From Gracilimonas sp. (GTDB lineage: Bacteria; Bacteroidota; Rhodothermia; Balneolales; Balneolaceae): a DNA stretch of 64,000 nucleotides. The notes below the pieces were generated by a model. That model did no database searches. It was not told the origin of the DNA and saw only the letters and a program-made list of their open reading frames with translations. The stretch covers positions 858,352 to 922,351 of the forward strand of contig NZ_JAEPPI010000002.1 of NCBI RefSeq assembly GCF_017641085.1, written 5' to 3'. Of the stretch, positions 7,659 through 16,846 are shown piece by piece; the stretch's first letter is position 1, and the number at the start of each line of letters is the position of its first letter. The position numbers and the translations under genes are program-made.

Positions 7659-10655
7659 TTATTTCAACAGAATCATTTTTTTGGTTTCACTGAACTTCCC
7701 GGCAGTTAGTCGGTAGATATACACTCCACTCGGCAGGTTGCGTGCGTCAAAAGTGAGGGTGTGTTCCCCGCTTTTCATGGGCTCTTTCATAAGTTTCTTC
7801 ACTTCCTGCCCAAGCATGTTATACACAATTATCTCCACCGACGAGGCCTTGGCCAATGAGAAAGAAATTCGCGTTGTTGGGTTAAACGGGTTTGGGTAAT
7901 TTTGGTGTAAAGCAAAAGCTTTAGGTGCATTCCCATCTTCTTCACTGCTGTTTATGACTCCATCGTTAGAAGCAGAAGGGGTGCCGCCTGTTTCTTTAGA
8001 TGCCATCCAGCTTTCGGCCAATGAGTTGTCAAGTTCATAATCTATTAAAGCCAGCGTTGCACCATTTCCGTCAGCTTCTAATGGCCATGGTTCTTCATCG
8101 TTATACTCCACAAAGTCGATTAAAGAATTATTCGGGTTAAAAATCCGAACCTGATCTCCTGAACCGCTCAATCCGAAATCGGCTTCTCCTTTTACGAATT
8201 CAGCATTTGGGTGCAGCTGTTTGAAAGCAGCCGTATCATTGGTGATCACTAAATAACCTCCTGAGGCAATAGAAGTGCCGTTTGGAATTACAAATTCGTG
8301 CTCGTCGTCCTCATCCTTATACACCCAACCAGAAAGATCGATGGTGGTTTCAGAATAGTTGTACAGTTCAATCCAGTCACCGGCATCAAAGTCATCGCTG
8401 GGGTTGTAGTTAATTTCGTTGATAACAATTTCATCGTTAACAACCGGCTGGAAAGCAGCTTCAATTTCTACGGGCGTTGTGCCTAGCTCAACAGTTAGTA
8501 CATTGTTTTGACCGGCTTGCTCGCCATCAACCAGCCAGTGCTCCAGTTCCAGTCCGGGCTCCGGCGTAACCTCTAAGGTGATGGTAGTACCTTCGAAATA
8601 AATTCCCGACCAATCCTGACTGGATAAATCCGGAGTGATGGAATTGAGTTGTATGCTGCCTTCAGAAGTTTGAGCAAGGTGCACCCGTACCGTATCGGTT
8701 TGCAGGGTATCCTGAATTTCAGCATAAATGAAGTCCGGGTAATCGAGCACATAAGGAACCGCAAGACCGTAGTCTTCTTCTTTCAATCCATAGTAAAAAT
8801 ACTCCATGCTGTAATCGGTAGGACCGCTGTTGTCATACCAGCCTTCATCCCAGCGTTCAATATCTCTCGGCATTTCCGGGTTGATGGCGGTGTCTATGGA
8901 ATCGATTAAGCTGATCATATAATCCGGCTTAAAAGCGGTATTCAGCATATCAGCAAGGCGATTCAGGAAGATTTCCCGGTAGGTGGGGTTTTGCATCATC
9001 CGGCCGATGAGCCAGAATCCTGCCGGATCTTTCTTTAAGTATTGAGTAAAAACCGGGATGTAGGTGCCGGGCTCATTGTCCAGGTTTCTCCACCAGTCAA
9101 AATCATGGGAAATAAAATACCACTTGCCATCCACCGTTTGCGGCCTCCAGTACCGTAAGTTGTTGGGATCGCCGTGAGAACTGTACACCTGGTAAATCCA
9201 GTGGTCGGTAAAGCTTTCCAGGTCGATGAGGGAATCCGCCATGATGAAAAATTCCGGTTCCGTCAGAGATTCATCCTGAAAAACATCCAGTAGCTCCTGG
9301 TAGGCATCATAGGTGCCATCTTTAACTTCATCGTAGTCCTTAATCATGTCGATGTCATCATATCCATAGCGGGATTCAACAAAATCATCGTTTTTGCGCT
9401 CCTGTAAATTATAAATACCCCAGTACTTGCCGTTGATGTACATTGCCACCGGCTCATAAGCCTGCATGGCATTTTTGTGGCCCCATTGTTTGTTGATGGT
9501 GTACATCAATTCATTGAGCAGGCGAGATCGTTCTTCGGCTCCGGCCCGCAGGCCAAATCCATCGTAAGTGTCATAATCGTTTTCGGGGAAAAGCTCATAC
9601 TCCAGCTCATCGATCCCGTAATCGGCATTGTTATTGATGATGAATGATTTTTTAGGGAAAGCCCGGCTGAAGTTGCCACCGATACTGGCTCCTGCATCAA
9701 ATTCAAATTCGACCGACCCACCGGGCTTCATATATTCAATATGCACCGGGTACTCCCATTCTTCCCAAAAGTTGGCTCCAAACCACGGATAGTCATCACT
9801 GGCTTCTGAGGAATCTCCGATTACATACATTCCTTTGTCATAATCGAAGAGACTGTCGGGTTCCATCACAAATGACACCAGGGGGATGGTGTGCGGGTCT
9901 TCAAAGAAATAGCTGTTGGTCGCGATTTCACTTGCTGCAAAACCGGGAGCAAAAGCCATAGCCCGGATCACGGAAGAGGAATCAACGGTTATAGGGTTTT
10001 CATATAGTGGTGAGTTGGGAGTGGGAGCCGATCCGCCAATTTCGTATCGTATCTCCGCATTTTCAGTAGCTGATGAAATTCCGATGACTTCTGAGCCTGA
10101 ATAGAAACCAGATTCCAGAGAAAAAGCCGGTTTCTCGGCTTGTTCGGAAATTTGACTGCCGTTATTGCTTGCTTCGGGAGTAGGGTTCAGGAATTTGAAA
10201 GTCCCGCTACCGTCGGGCACTCTTCCCCAGGCTATATCTGTCGTTTGCGCTCCAAAAGAAACGGAGTCGATAAGGGTTTCTCCATCAGGCTCGGTGAGTA
10301 TCACTGCTTCACCATCGGCGCTTAATTTCATGTCCACATGTAGTGCGCCTTGTTCGGTTTCTTTATCAAACCAAAGAATCAGAAACTCTCCCGGGGAAAT
10401 GGTGGTGGTTGCACTTTGTCCGGATGGAATCTGCCATTTGTCGAGCTGTGAGGAATCATCAGAGACGTACATCCCCGCAAGGTTAACGGAAACAGAACCG
10501 GCATTGTAGAGCTCAACCCAATCGTCGTTATCCCCATTTTGGTCAGCATGAGAAGATGCGTTAGAGGCAACAATTTCATTGATTTTAATTTGGGCGAAAG
10601 CTGAGGTGCTCAAAGCAATCATTAAAAGCAGAACAGTAGAAAAGAATTTTTTCAT
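7659..10655 (-). CDS. Secreted CotH-kinase-like protein with lamin-tail domains and T9SS signal
   Basis: A 998-residue exported multidomain protein. In order: signal peptide (1-21, ending A-F-A-Q), lamin-tail domain (about 22-150, I-K-I-N-E-I-V-A-S-N and D-D-W-V-E-L-Y-N), a chitobiase C-terminal-like beta domain (about 170-250), a CotH domain (about 265-560, with Y-I-N-G-K-Y-W-G-I-Y-N-L-Q-E-R and the later S-H-D-F-D-W motif), a second lamin-tail domain (about 745-870), and a T9SS type A sorting domain from L-H-Q-N-Y-P-N-P-F-N-P to the end. CotH is an atypical protein kinase in Bacillus spores; the activity here is inferred only. The protein is probably displayed on the cell surface. Confidence 0.88.
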   Translation of the reverse strand: MKKFFSTVLLLMIALSTSAFAQIKINEIVASNASSHADQNGDNDDWVELYNAGSVSVNLAGMYVSDDSSQLDKWQIPSGQSATTTISPGEFLILWFDKETEQGALHVDMKLSADGEAVILTEPDGETLIDSVSFGAQTTDIAWGRVPDGSGTFKFLNPTPEASNNGSQISEQAEKPAFSLESGFYSGSEVIGISSATENAEIRYEIGGSAPTPNSPLYENPITVDSSSVIRAMAFAPGFAASEIATNSYFFEDPHTIPLVSFVMEPDSLFDYDKGMYVIGDSSEASDDYPWFGANFWEEWEYPVHIEYMKPGGSVEFEFDAGASIGGNFSRAFPKKSFIINNNADYGIDELEYELFPENDYDTYDGFGLRAGAEERSRLLNELMYTINKQWGHKNAMQAYEPVAMYINGKYWGIYNLQERKNDDFVESRYGYDDIDMIKDYDEVKDGTYDAYQELLDVFQDESLTEPEFFIMADSLIDLESFTDHWIYQVYSSHGDPNNLRYWRPQTVDGKWYFISHDFDWWRNLDNEPGTYIPVFTQYLKKDPAGFWLIGRMMQNPTYREIFLNRLADMLNTAFKPDYMISLIDSIDTAINPEMPRDIERWDEGWYDNSGPTDYSMEYFYYGLKEEDYGLAVPYVLDYPDFIYAEIQDTLQTDTVRVHLAQTSEGSIQLNSITPDLSSQDWSGIYFEGTTITLEVTPEPGLELEHWLVDGEQAGQNNVLTVELGTTPVEIEAAFQPVVNDEIVINEINYNPSDDFDAGDWIELYNYSETTIDLSGWVYKDEDDEHEFVIPNGTSIASGGYLVITNDTAAFKQLHPNAEFVKGEADFGLSGSGDQVRIFNPNNSLIDFVEYNDEEPWPLEADGNGATLALIDYELDNSLAESWMASKETGGTPSASNDGVINSSEEDGNAPKAFALHQNYPNPFNPTTRISFSLAKASSVEIIVYNMLGQEVKKLMKEPMKSGEHTLTFDARNLPSGVYIYRLTAGKFSETKKMILLK

Positions 10656-10779
10656 AGGGTTATTTAGCAGGTTGTTTGCTGAGGTTTATCGGCAGATGCA
10701 CAATTAAGATAAGGAATAAGGAAAGTACTGCCCCATTAGGAAAGCTTTAGGTTCAGCAAAGCTGGTGGTTAAAAGCTGG

Positions 10780-11229
10780 CTATAATTTAAACTCTACACT
10801 TACCATCCATCTGTAGCGGGCATTTACCTGGTGATTAAGTTGACCTGTTTCGAATTTAGAATTCTGAATGGCTTTAATTACCATTTCTTCACATCCGTAT
10901 CCGATTTCCTGAAGTACTTCGAAATTTGAAGTGCTGCCATCTTCATTTATGGTGAACAGGATACTTACAATTCCCTCAATATTGTTTTCAATTGCCTCAT
11001 CTGGATACTCAATTCTATTTCTCAGAGCTCTGTTTCCTCCTTCAAGAACAGGAACTGAAAGTACAATCACAGTATGGGGTGTCTCTTTTGAAGAGTCTTG
11101 AGTTACTGATTCTACTGTTGAAGAAGGCCGGGAAATAGGGGAGGAGCCTTGATATTTTATCATCACTCTTGGTCCACACGAATATAGAAAGAGTGATAAA
11201 GCGATAATGGCAAAAAGGTTTCTGTACAT
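10780..11229 (-). CDS. Lipoprotein with TonB C-terminal-like domain
   Basis: A 149-residue protein with a lipobox L-Y-S-C (Cys18). After a Ser/Thr-rich linker, residues 65-149 resemble a TonB C-terminal domain: E-Y-P-D-E-A-I-E-N-N-I-E-G, V-S-I-L-F-T-I-N-E-D-G-S, then V-I-K-A-I-Q-N-S-K-F and a closing Y-R-W-M-V-S-V-E-F strand. True TonB is held in the inner membrane by an N-terminal helix and contacts ExbB/ExbD. This one is lipid-anchored instead, so it cannot be a standard energy transducer and may bind receptors or act as a stand-alone domain. It follows the TPR gene by 30 bp. Confidence 0.75.
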   Translation of the reverse strand: MYRNLFAIIALSLFLYSCGPRVMIKYQGSSPISRPSSTVESVTQDSSKETPHTVIVLSVPVLEGGNRALRNRIEYPDEAIENNIEGIVSILFTINEDGSTSNFEVLQEIGYGCEEMVIKAIQNSKFETGQLNHQVNARYRWMVSVEFKL

Positions 11230-11259
11230 TGATGGAGGAGTAGTATTTTTTTGAAGTTG

Positions 11260-12042
11260 CTACGAAAGTTTTTTTAATAAATCTCGGGCCCTTTCTAAAT
11301 TCCACTTATCAATGTCATTCTTTGGGGCGATTTGAACGATTTCTTTCAGGGTTTGAATGGCTTTGTTGTTTTCTCCGGCTCGTTCATAATGGCGGGCTAA
11401 ATCCAGTTTGTAGCGAAGGGTTTGTTCCGGTTGCAAGCGGATCGCTTTCTGCATGTACTCCACTGCTTTTTGGTTGGAAGCCCCCTCCGGAAGACCGTCA
11501 GAAAACAAACCGGCAGCAAACTGCCGGGCCGAACCCACATTTGCTATTTTACTGTGCCACAACCCCAGCAGGTGCCAGGCAGGTGCGTAATTGGGAAGCA
11601 GCTCAACGGCCTTTTGAGCATGTTTCTTTACAACATGAGATTTTTTGATGCGTGTTTGCGAATCGGAAAGATCAGAAATACGTCCGTTGGCAACAGCATA
11701 TACAAAATGAGCATAGCCTTCGTCGGGATAGAGCTCAAGCGTTTTCTCCGCATAAGTTAACGCCTTTTGGTAATTCTCCATCATCTCTTGCTCCGAGTCG
11801 TAGCGGTAACCCACACGTGCATAAATAAGGCTGGTGTGCCAAAGAGCTTCGAAGTTATCACCGTCTGCTTTTAAGACATCCAGGTAGGCAGCGAGAGCCT
11901 GTTGCTCAAGAGATTGATTGAAATAAGAATGGGCCTTTTGTAAGAGGGAATCCGGGTGAGCGCTTTGTTGTGCCTGAATAGAAGTAGCAGCAGCCGAAAA
12001 CATCAAAAAACACGTAATAAAATGTCGAAATGTAATTTTCAT
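11260..12042 (-). CDS. Exported TPR protein
   Basis: A 260-residue protein with a signal peptide (M-K-I-T-F-R-H, hydrophobic core, S-I-Q-A-Q near 25) followed by about five tetratricopeptide units. Examples are A-H-S-Y-F-N-Q-S-L-E-Q-Q-A-L-A-A-Y near 37, A-L-T-Y-A-E-K-T-L-E-L-Y-P near 93 and A-V-E-Y-M-Q-K-A-I-R-L-Q-P near 190. A G-L-W-H-S-K-I-A segment recalls the regulator-of-microtubule-dynamics-like TPR proteins. It is probably a periplasmic scaffold and is the first gene of a two-gene unit with the TonB-domain lipoprotein. Specific function is unknown. Confidence 0.75.
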   Translation of the reverse strand: MKITFRHFITCFLMFSAAATSIQAQQSAHPDSLLQKAHSYFNQSLEQQALAAYLDVLKADGDNFEALWHTSLIYARVGYRYDSEQEMMENYQKALTYAEKTLELYPDEGYAHFVYAVANGRISDLSDSQTRIKKSHVVKKHAQKAVELLPNYAPAWHLLGLWHSKIANVGSARQFAAGLFSDGLPEGASNQKAVEYMQKAIRLQPEQTLRYKLDLARHYERAGENNKAIQTLKEIVQIAPKNDIDKWNLERARDLLKKLS

Positions 12043-12184
12043 AAAGAGGTTTTTGTGTTTCTACTGATTCAGAGGCTTCAGGTTTCTTTAATTTTTACAA
12101 GCAAAGGAAATACTTGAAAACTTGCCAGTTATCGGCTAAACAATTAATATTCCAGTGACCTTTCAAGTCTAAATCAAAACCGCT

Positions 12185-13015
12185 TTGTGCCCGAAAAAGT
12201 TTGCTGCATGGTTTGTTTTCTCACTTTTGGCTTTGCTTGTAGCCGGGTGTGACAACTCACTGGAACCCCTCGACAAAGACACCGGGGTTTATTCTGTTTA
12301 TGGGACTCTTGATTTGAATAATAGTACCAATGAGATTCGGATTCGGGATTTGAATGTTCCGTTCACTGAAGAGGCTACTACAGAAATCGATGCTACAGTC
12401 ACCCTTGAAAACCTTAATACAGGCTTTGTGGAGGCTCTCAATTTCGAGCGCTTTTTTGAAGCAGGGGTTTATCATCACAATTTTATCGTAACACAGAATA
12501 TTGAAGCCAACACAGCATACCAACTTACTGTAACCCGATCTGACGGAGAGCAGGTAACCCTGACCACAACTACTCCTACCTATCCTGCTCCCGTGGCCGA
12601 GCCTGTCAACGAACAGTGCTATACACCGGTCGAAGTTACCTTTGACCCGGTATATGAAAGCACCATCGCTTTTTTTATCGAATTTCAGGCACGGGATGTC
12701 AGAAAAACCCGTCTGGGACCGTATGTAATACGGAACAACTCTGAGTCAGCTAATGAAGCTGCTACTTACACCTTTACACCGGTAGATTTAATGAAAATGG
12801 TGCCCGGCACATTAGGCCGGTATCGCTGCACGGATTTGGTAATTCCTCAATTTGAGTTTTACTATGCTCATTACAGCCCGGGTTTTTATGAATCCATAAT
12901 AGATAATCCTTTCAATGCCTTTGAAAGCACCCAACGCTTCGGGGCTTATTACGAAGATCAGCTGATAATCCCAATCGATGACTCCCGGGTATGTCCTCCG
13001 GATTGCGTAAGATGA
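12185..13015 (+). CDS. DUF4249-type lipoprotein A, partner of TonB receptor
   Basis: A 276-residue lipoprotein starting at TTG, with a lipobox V-A-G-C (Cys22) followed by D-N-S-L-E-P. DUF4249 lipoproteins are usually encoded beside SusC-like TonB receptors and are presumed to be surface partners in ligand capture. Here the stop codon overlaps the receptor start (ATGA at 13012-13015), so translation is coupled. The body is beta-rich, and the end carries F-E-S-T-Q-R-F-G-A-Y-Y-E-D and V-C-P-P-D-C. About half of the residues are shared with lipoprotein B (15914-16726), including C-Y-T-P and V-C-P-P-D-C. The ligand is unknown. Confidence 0.8.
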   Translation: MCPKKFAAWFVFSLLALLVAGCDNSLEPLDKDTGVYSVYGTLDLNNSTNEIRIRDLNVPFTEEATTEIDATVTLENLNTGFVEALNFERFFEAGVYHHNFIVTQNIEANTAYQLTVTRSDGEQVTLTTTTPTYPAPVAEPVNEQCYTPVEVTFDPVYESTIAFFIEFQARDVRKTRLGPYVIRNNSESANEAATYTFTPVDLMKMVPGTLGRYRCTDLVIPQFEFYYAHYSPGFYESIIDNPFNAFESTQRFGAYYEDQLIIPIDDSRVCPPDCVR

Positions 13016-15303
13016 ATGATTCTATGAGATGTAAACAAACATATTACCGATACATGAAGGCAATTAGCAGCGTATTGCTATTGATGATTTTCAGCTTCTC
13101 TGAGCTCCGGGCTCAGGATGAAGCACTGTTACGAATTGTGGTAATATCCGAAGCAGATGGAAGTCCGCTTGTAGCCGCCAATGTGCTTATCTATGAACCG
13201 GGAGAAGATGAACTGCTGCTCAATTGTGTAACAAATCCCACCGGTTTTTGTGAGATTCGGGACATTGAAGCCGGCCGGGAGCTTGAACTGCGGATTTCAT
13301 ATGTAGGCTTTTCCGGCTATTCCGAAATACTGACTTTTGAGCAGGGGGAGCGAAAAACTCTGCGGGTTGAACTGGAAGAAGCAGTAGGCGATATGGGAGA
13401 AGAGCTAACGGTGCGGGGCGAGCGTGTGATTACCACCGGTGAGGCCGGTGTACGGAGAGTGAGTACGGTAGATATTTCGCGGGTTCCAACCCCGGGCGTG
13501 GATGGCGACCTGGTTTCCTACCTGCAAACCGAGCCGGGCGTTGTTACAACAGGTGACAGAGGGGGCGATTTGTTTATTCGGGGAGGTACACCCGATCAAA
13601 ATCTTGTTTTGGTTGATAACCTGCCCATCGCCAAGCCGTTTCATGTCTCTAATCTGTTCTCGGCCTTTTCAGACGAGGTGATTCAAAGTGCGGATGTTTA
13701 TGCCGGGGGATATGGATCCGAATTTACCAATGCGATGTCTGCGGTAATCGACATCAACCTGCGTTCCGGGAATTTCAGGGAATACACCGGCAGCGGGGCT
13801 GTAAGTCCGTATATGGTTTCGCTGCAGGCGGAAGGGCCCCTTGTTAACGACCGGCATTCGTTCCTGTTGATGGGCCGGAAATCCACCATTGAAGGATTGG
13901 CACCGACCATTATCAACAATGAGGTGCCGATTAATTTTGCTGATTTTGTAGGACGATATACTCTGCAGGCTGATAATATGACCTGTAATGTAACCGGCAT
14001 TTATACATTTGACAGCGGTGAAGTGGTTCCTTCTCAACAGCTGCGAAGCGAGTGGTCGAATACCGTTTTGGGAGGAAGGTGCCTTGCCTACGATCCCGGC
14101 CTTAAATATCCTATTGAAATAACCGCAGGCTATTCCGGGTTTTATAATGCAGAGCGATCAAATGAAGTGCGCGAACGATACTCAAGCCTGAACCAGGTGT
14201 ACCTGAATGTGAATATGCGCGAGCAGTTGTGGGATGTGCCCTTGATTTATGGCTTTGGCGTAAACTTCCGCTCCTACGATGTGATTCTGAACGAAAAGTT
14301 TACCGAAATAGAATCCGTAAGCCGCCTGATTCCGATTATGAATATGTTTGTTTCCGGGAACTGGGAAATTAGTGACCGCTTTGAGCTGCAGCCGGGAATT
14401 ACCACTCACTTTTCGGTTGACCATTTTGGCGGGCTGGAGCCGCGGCTACGCTTTGCCTGGAAACCGGATGGAAGCAGCCGTCAGGAGCTGAGTATAGCTG
14501 CCGGCAAATATGTACAGCTGTTTTCAGGTGTGGGCGATCAGCGGGATGTGGGGTCGGTGTTCACGGTTCTTCAACCGATTAAGCTGGCTGATAAAGTCCC
14601 GGAATCCTATCATGGAATTGTAGGATATCAACAAAAAATAGGGGCTGCTTTTGTGGCTAATGTTGAAGGCTATGCCAAGACCTACAAAAACATCCCGGTA
14701 TCCAAGTGGACGCCCGCGGCTCGCATCCAACTGGAGACGGCCAATGCAAAAGGGCTGGCTTATGGGTTTGATGTCCGGCTCCGTTATCAGCAATCAAATT
14801 TCTTTATGTCGGCCGGGTATGGATGGTCAAAAATTACATACGAGGCCATAACCGGAGACCTGGGTGCCTGGATTGTGGAGCCCATTTTTGAGTACTCTCC
14901 GGCGCACGACCAGCGCCATAAGCTAAATATTTTAACCAGCTACACCTTTGGGGAATTTACAGCAAATGTCCGGTGGGAGCTGGGGAGCGGTAAACCCTAC
15001 ACCCAAATTTTCGGGTATGATTTTGAAGTGTTGGTTCCGGCGCAGGATGTTACCCAAATACCGGGCCGGGCACGTACGCTATACAGTCGCCCGTTTGGAG
15101 AGCGCCTGCCTTATTACCATCGTCTGGATGTATCCCTTGGCAGGGGTTTTGCCATTTCCAATCAGTGGCTGCTTGAGGCAGAAACCGGCGTGATAAATAC
15201 CTATGACCGGAACAATGTCTTCAATTTTGATATCAACACGCTGCAGCGGGTGAACCAAACACCACTGTTTCCATATCTGTCGGTGAAGCTGAGTAAGAAT
15301 TGA
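13012..15303 (+). CDS. TonB-dependent outer-membrane receptor with carboxypeptidase-like N-domain
   Basis: Receptor of 763 residues from the ATG at 13012, which overlaps the previous stop; an ATG at 13054 starts directly at the signal peptide (M-K-A-I-S-S-V) and is an alternative. After cleavage near L-R-A-Q there is a carboxypeptidase-regulatory-like domain (D-G-S-P-L-V-A-A-N-V), a plug domain (G-D-R-G-G-D-L-F-I-R-G-G-T-P-D-Q-N-L-V-L), and a barrel ending P-Y-L-S-V-K-L-S-K-N. It imports an unknown ligand using TonB energy, with lipoprotein A as likely partner. Its last 28 codons recur at 16763-16846. Confidence 0.9.
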   Translation: MNDSMRCKQTYYRYMKAISSVLLLMIFSFSELRAQDEALLRIVVISEADGSPLVAANVLIYEPGEDELLLNCVTNPTGFCEIRDIEAGRELELRISYVGFSGYSEILTFEQGERKTLRVELEEAVGDMGEELTVRGERVITTGEAGVRRVSTVDISRVPTPGVDGDLVSYLQTEPGVVTTGDRGGDLFIRGGTPDQNLVLVDNLPIAKPFHVSNLFSAFSDEVIQSADVYAGGYGSEFTNAMSAVIDINLRSGNFREYTGSGAVSPYMVSLQAEGPLVNDRHSFLLMGRKSTIEGLAPTIINNEVPINFADFVGRYTLQADNMTCNVTGIYTFDSGEVVPSQQLRSEWSNTVLGGRCLAYDPGLKYPIEITAGYSGFYNAERSNEVRERYSSLNQVYLNVNMREQLWDVPLIYGFGVNFRSYDVILNEKFTEIESVSRLIPIMNMFVSGNWEISDRFELQPGITTHFSVDHFGGLEPRLRFAWKPDGSSRQELSIAAGKYVQLFSGVGDQRDVGSVFTVLQPIKLADKVPESYHGIVGYQQKIGAAFVANVEGYAKTYKNIPVSKWTPAARIQLETANAKGLAYGFDVRLRYQQSNFFMSAGYGWSKITYEAITGDLGAWIVEPIFEYSPAHDQRHKLNILTSYTFGEFTANVRWELGSGKPYTQIFGYDFEVLVPAQDVTQIPGRARTLYSRPFGERLPYYHRLDVSLGRGFAISNQWLLEAETGVINTYDRNNVFNFDINTLQRVNQTPLFPYLSVKLSKN
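15220..15303 (+). repeat. Direct repeat copy 1: 3' end of the TonB receptor gene
   Basis: The last 28 codons of the receptor, including the stop, are repeated at 16763-16846. The two 84-bp copies differ at two positions: a silent GTG to GTA, and stop TGA against TAA. They bracket the AT-rich segment 15304-16762. Confidence 0.95.
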
Positions 15304-15449
15304 ATGTAGATCTGATAAAGCCTCAAATCGGTGCCTGGTAATGAATTATTAGCTCTATGGGTTAAAGTTAAATTTTAATTTGATTTTATACATATATATA
15401 TATATAATTAGAATGCAACCTTTTAACCTTAAATAATACAAGGGTACAG

Positions 15450-15851
15450 ATGAGAAATATAAAATATTTAATCTTAGTAATTGTGAGTGCAGCTGTTTTG
15501 GTAATAACGACTGCAAGTTCAAGCTATGACTCACCCAGAATTAATATTGATTCTTCATTTACATTAACCGGGACACTTTCCTATGGTGATCCAGATTTGG
15601 CATGGACATCGTATTCAGGAGCTAGTTCATATGTCTTTAAAAGATTACCTACTCCAGCATTGGGTGGAGTTGATAAAGAGCTAGCGTTTTCAGTATCTGC
15701 TAATAGTTCTTTTGTTGATGTAGATGTTAATGGAGCAATGCTGGGTACAGGATTAAAACAAATTCGTTATAGGGTTGAGGCTTTAAATTCTTCTGGGGTA
15801 GTTATTGCCAGCACAGGACCAGTAGATTACGTAGCTGATTCTATTGACTAA
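15450..15851 (+). CDS. Small exported hypothetical protein
   Basis: A 133-residue product with an N-terminal hydrophobic signal (M-R-N-I-K-Y-L-I-L-V-I-V) ending around residue 23. The mature part is Ser- and Val-rich and likely all-beta. T-L-S-Y-G-D-P-D-L-A-W-T-S-Y-S-G-A-S-S-Y near residues 42-61 and Q-I-R-Y-R-V-E-A-L-N-S-S-G near 105 resemble fibronectin type III strands. I recognise no named family. It is followed 60 bp later by lipoprotein B and shares its AT-rich composition, so both probably arrived together. Confidence 0.65.
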   Translation: MRNIKYLILVIVSAAVLVITTASSSYDSPRINIDSSFTLTGTLSYGDPDLAWTSYSGASSYVFKRLPTPALGGVDKELAFSVSANSSFVDVDVNGAMLGTGLKQIRYRVEALNSSGVVIASTGPVDYVADSID

Positions 15852-15913
15852 TAATTAGACGAAAAATTAGCACAAATTCTAAAACTTTAGAATTGGTGCT
15901 TTATATTTATTCC

Positions 15914-16726
15914 ATGAGTAATCTAAAAATTCAAACATTTTCTATTTGTTTACTTCTTGTTGGCACGATTAGTTGTGATAATTCACTTGAGCCGGTTGAT
16001 AATAATGGAATTATTGCTTTTTACGGAGCACTTGACTTAGATAAAGAAACCAATTTCATACGGGTGAGGGACTTAAATGCACCATTCACAACCGAAGCAA
16101 CTCGTGAATTGAATTTTGAAGTTACTTTAAAAAATTTAGATGATGGATCTTTGGAAACCCTCGGGCAACGGCGAAGAGAATATGAAGGACTGTATCAATA
16201 TAATTACGTAGTTAATCAACCCATCGCTCCTGATACACGTTACAAGTTTAAAGTTACGCGACCAGACGGCCACTTTGTTTCTAAAACGATATTATCACCA
16301 ACTTATCCGGTACCGGTAGCCGAGCCAGTTAATCAAGATTGTTACACTCCCATTCAAGTTAGCTTTGATCCTGTAAACGGGAGTTCATTTACTTATAAAA
16401 TTGGTTTTAGTCTCAGTGGAAGTATTTATTGGGGAGCGAGACAATATTTATTAAGTGCTGATTCGACAACAACCTCATTATCTCTAACATTTATTCCGGT
16501 AGATGAATTAAAATTAGTTCCGTTTACGAGGGCTATGCTCCGGTGTACAGATCTTGTCTCGGAATATTTCTATTTAAGCTATGCACATTATAGTAAGGGT
16601 TTTGCTGAAAGTATTTTCATAGAAGAATTTGATATTTTTGAGAGTACACAAAGATTGGGGGCTTATTATGAGGATACACTGGCAATACCAATTGATACTT
16701 CTCGCGTATGCCCACCAGATTGTTAG
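15914..16726 (+). CDS. DUF4249-type lipoprotein B, receptor gene missing
   Basis: A 270-residue paralogue of lipoprotein A. The ATG at 15914 gives a clean lipoprotein signal (M-S-N-L-K-I-Q-T) with lipobox T-I-S-C; a TTG at 15893 is a poorer start. It shares C-D-N-S-L-E-P, R-D-L-N-A-P-F-T, P-V-A-E-P-V-N, C-Y-T-P, the F-E-S-T-Q-R-L-G-A-Y-Y-E-D block and the V-C-P-P-D-C end with copy A, at roughly half identity overall. Where a receptor gene would be expected, only the last 28 codons of one remain. It may work with the upstream receptor as an alternative ligand-binding partner. Confidence 0.78.
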   Translation: MSNLKIQTFSICLLLVGTISCDNSLEPVDNNGIIAFYGALDLDKETNFIRVRDLNAPFTTEATRELNFEVTLKNLDDGSLETLGQRRREYEGLYQYNYVVNQPIAPDTRYKFKVTRPDGHFVSKTILSPTYPVPVAEPVNQDCYTPIQVSFDPVNGSSFTYKIGFSLSGSIYWGARQYLLSADSTTTSLSLTFIPVDELKLVPFTRAMLRCTDLVSEYFYLSYAHYSKGFAESIFIEEFDIFESTQRLGAYYEDTLAIPIDTSRVCPPDC

Positions 16727-16762
16727 CTGTCAATAACTCAAGTTATTACAGGGTGTATGTTT

Positions 16763-16846
16763 TTCAATTTTGATATCAACACGCTGCAGCGGGTAAACCA
16801 AACACCACTGTTTCCATATCTGTCGGTGAAGCTGAGTAAGAATTAA
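16763..16846 (+). pseudogene. Remnant of a TonB receptor gene: last 28 codons
   Basis: The frame reads F-N-F-D-I-N-T-L-Q-R-V-N-Q-T-P-L-F-P then Y-L-S-V-K-L-S-K-N and TAA, identical in protein to the end of the receptor at 15220-15303. An in-frame ATG two codons earlier (16757) makes a 29-codon frame, but no signal peptide or domain exists, so it is a gene fragment. It starts 36 bp after the stop of lipoprotein B, the position a receptor would occupy. Confidence 0.88.

Larger units (their letters stand above)
15304..16762. other. AT-rich inserted segment bounded by receptor 3'-end repeats
   Basis: This 1.46-kb stretch is visibly richer in A and T than the genes on either side. It begins with a short (TA)n tract near 15390-15405, holds a small exported protein gene and DUF4249 lipoprotein B, and ends where the second copy of the receptor's last codons begins. 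No integrase, transposase or terminal inverted repeat is seen. Insertion or recombination with related DNA is inferred from the flanking direct repeat. Confidence 0.6.

Noticed and set aside
15385..15410. (TA)n tract read as a microsatellite or promoter
   Set aside because: Only a few units long and without a matching -33 or -7 box; noted as part of the AT-rich insert.
12185..16726. Recent tandem duplication of the whole lipoprotein-receptor unit
   Set aside because: Lipoproteins A and B are far more diverged than the two copies of the receptor end, so a single duplication cannot explain both.
16732..16747. AATAACT / AGTTATT hairpin after lipoprotein B as a terminator
   Set aside because: The stem is short and AT-only, with no T-run directly after it.
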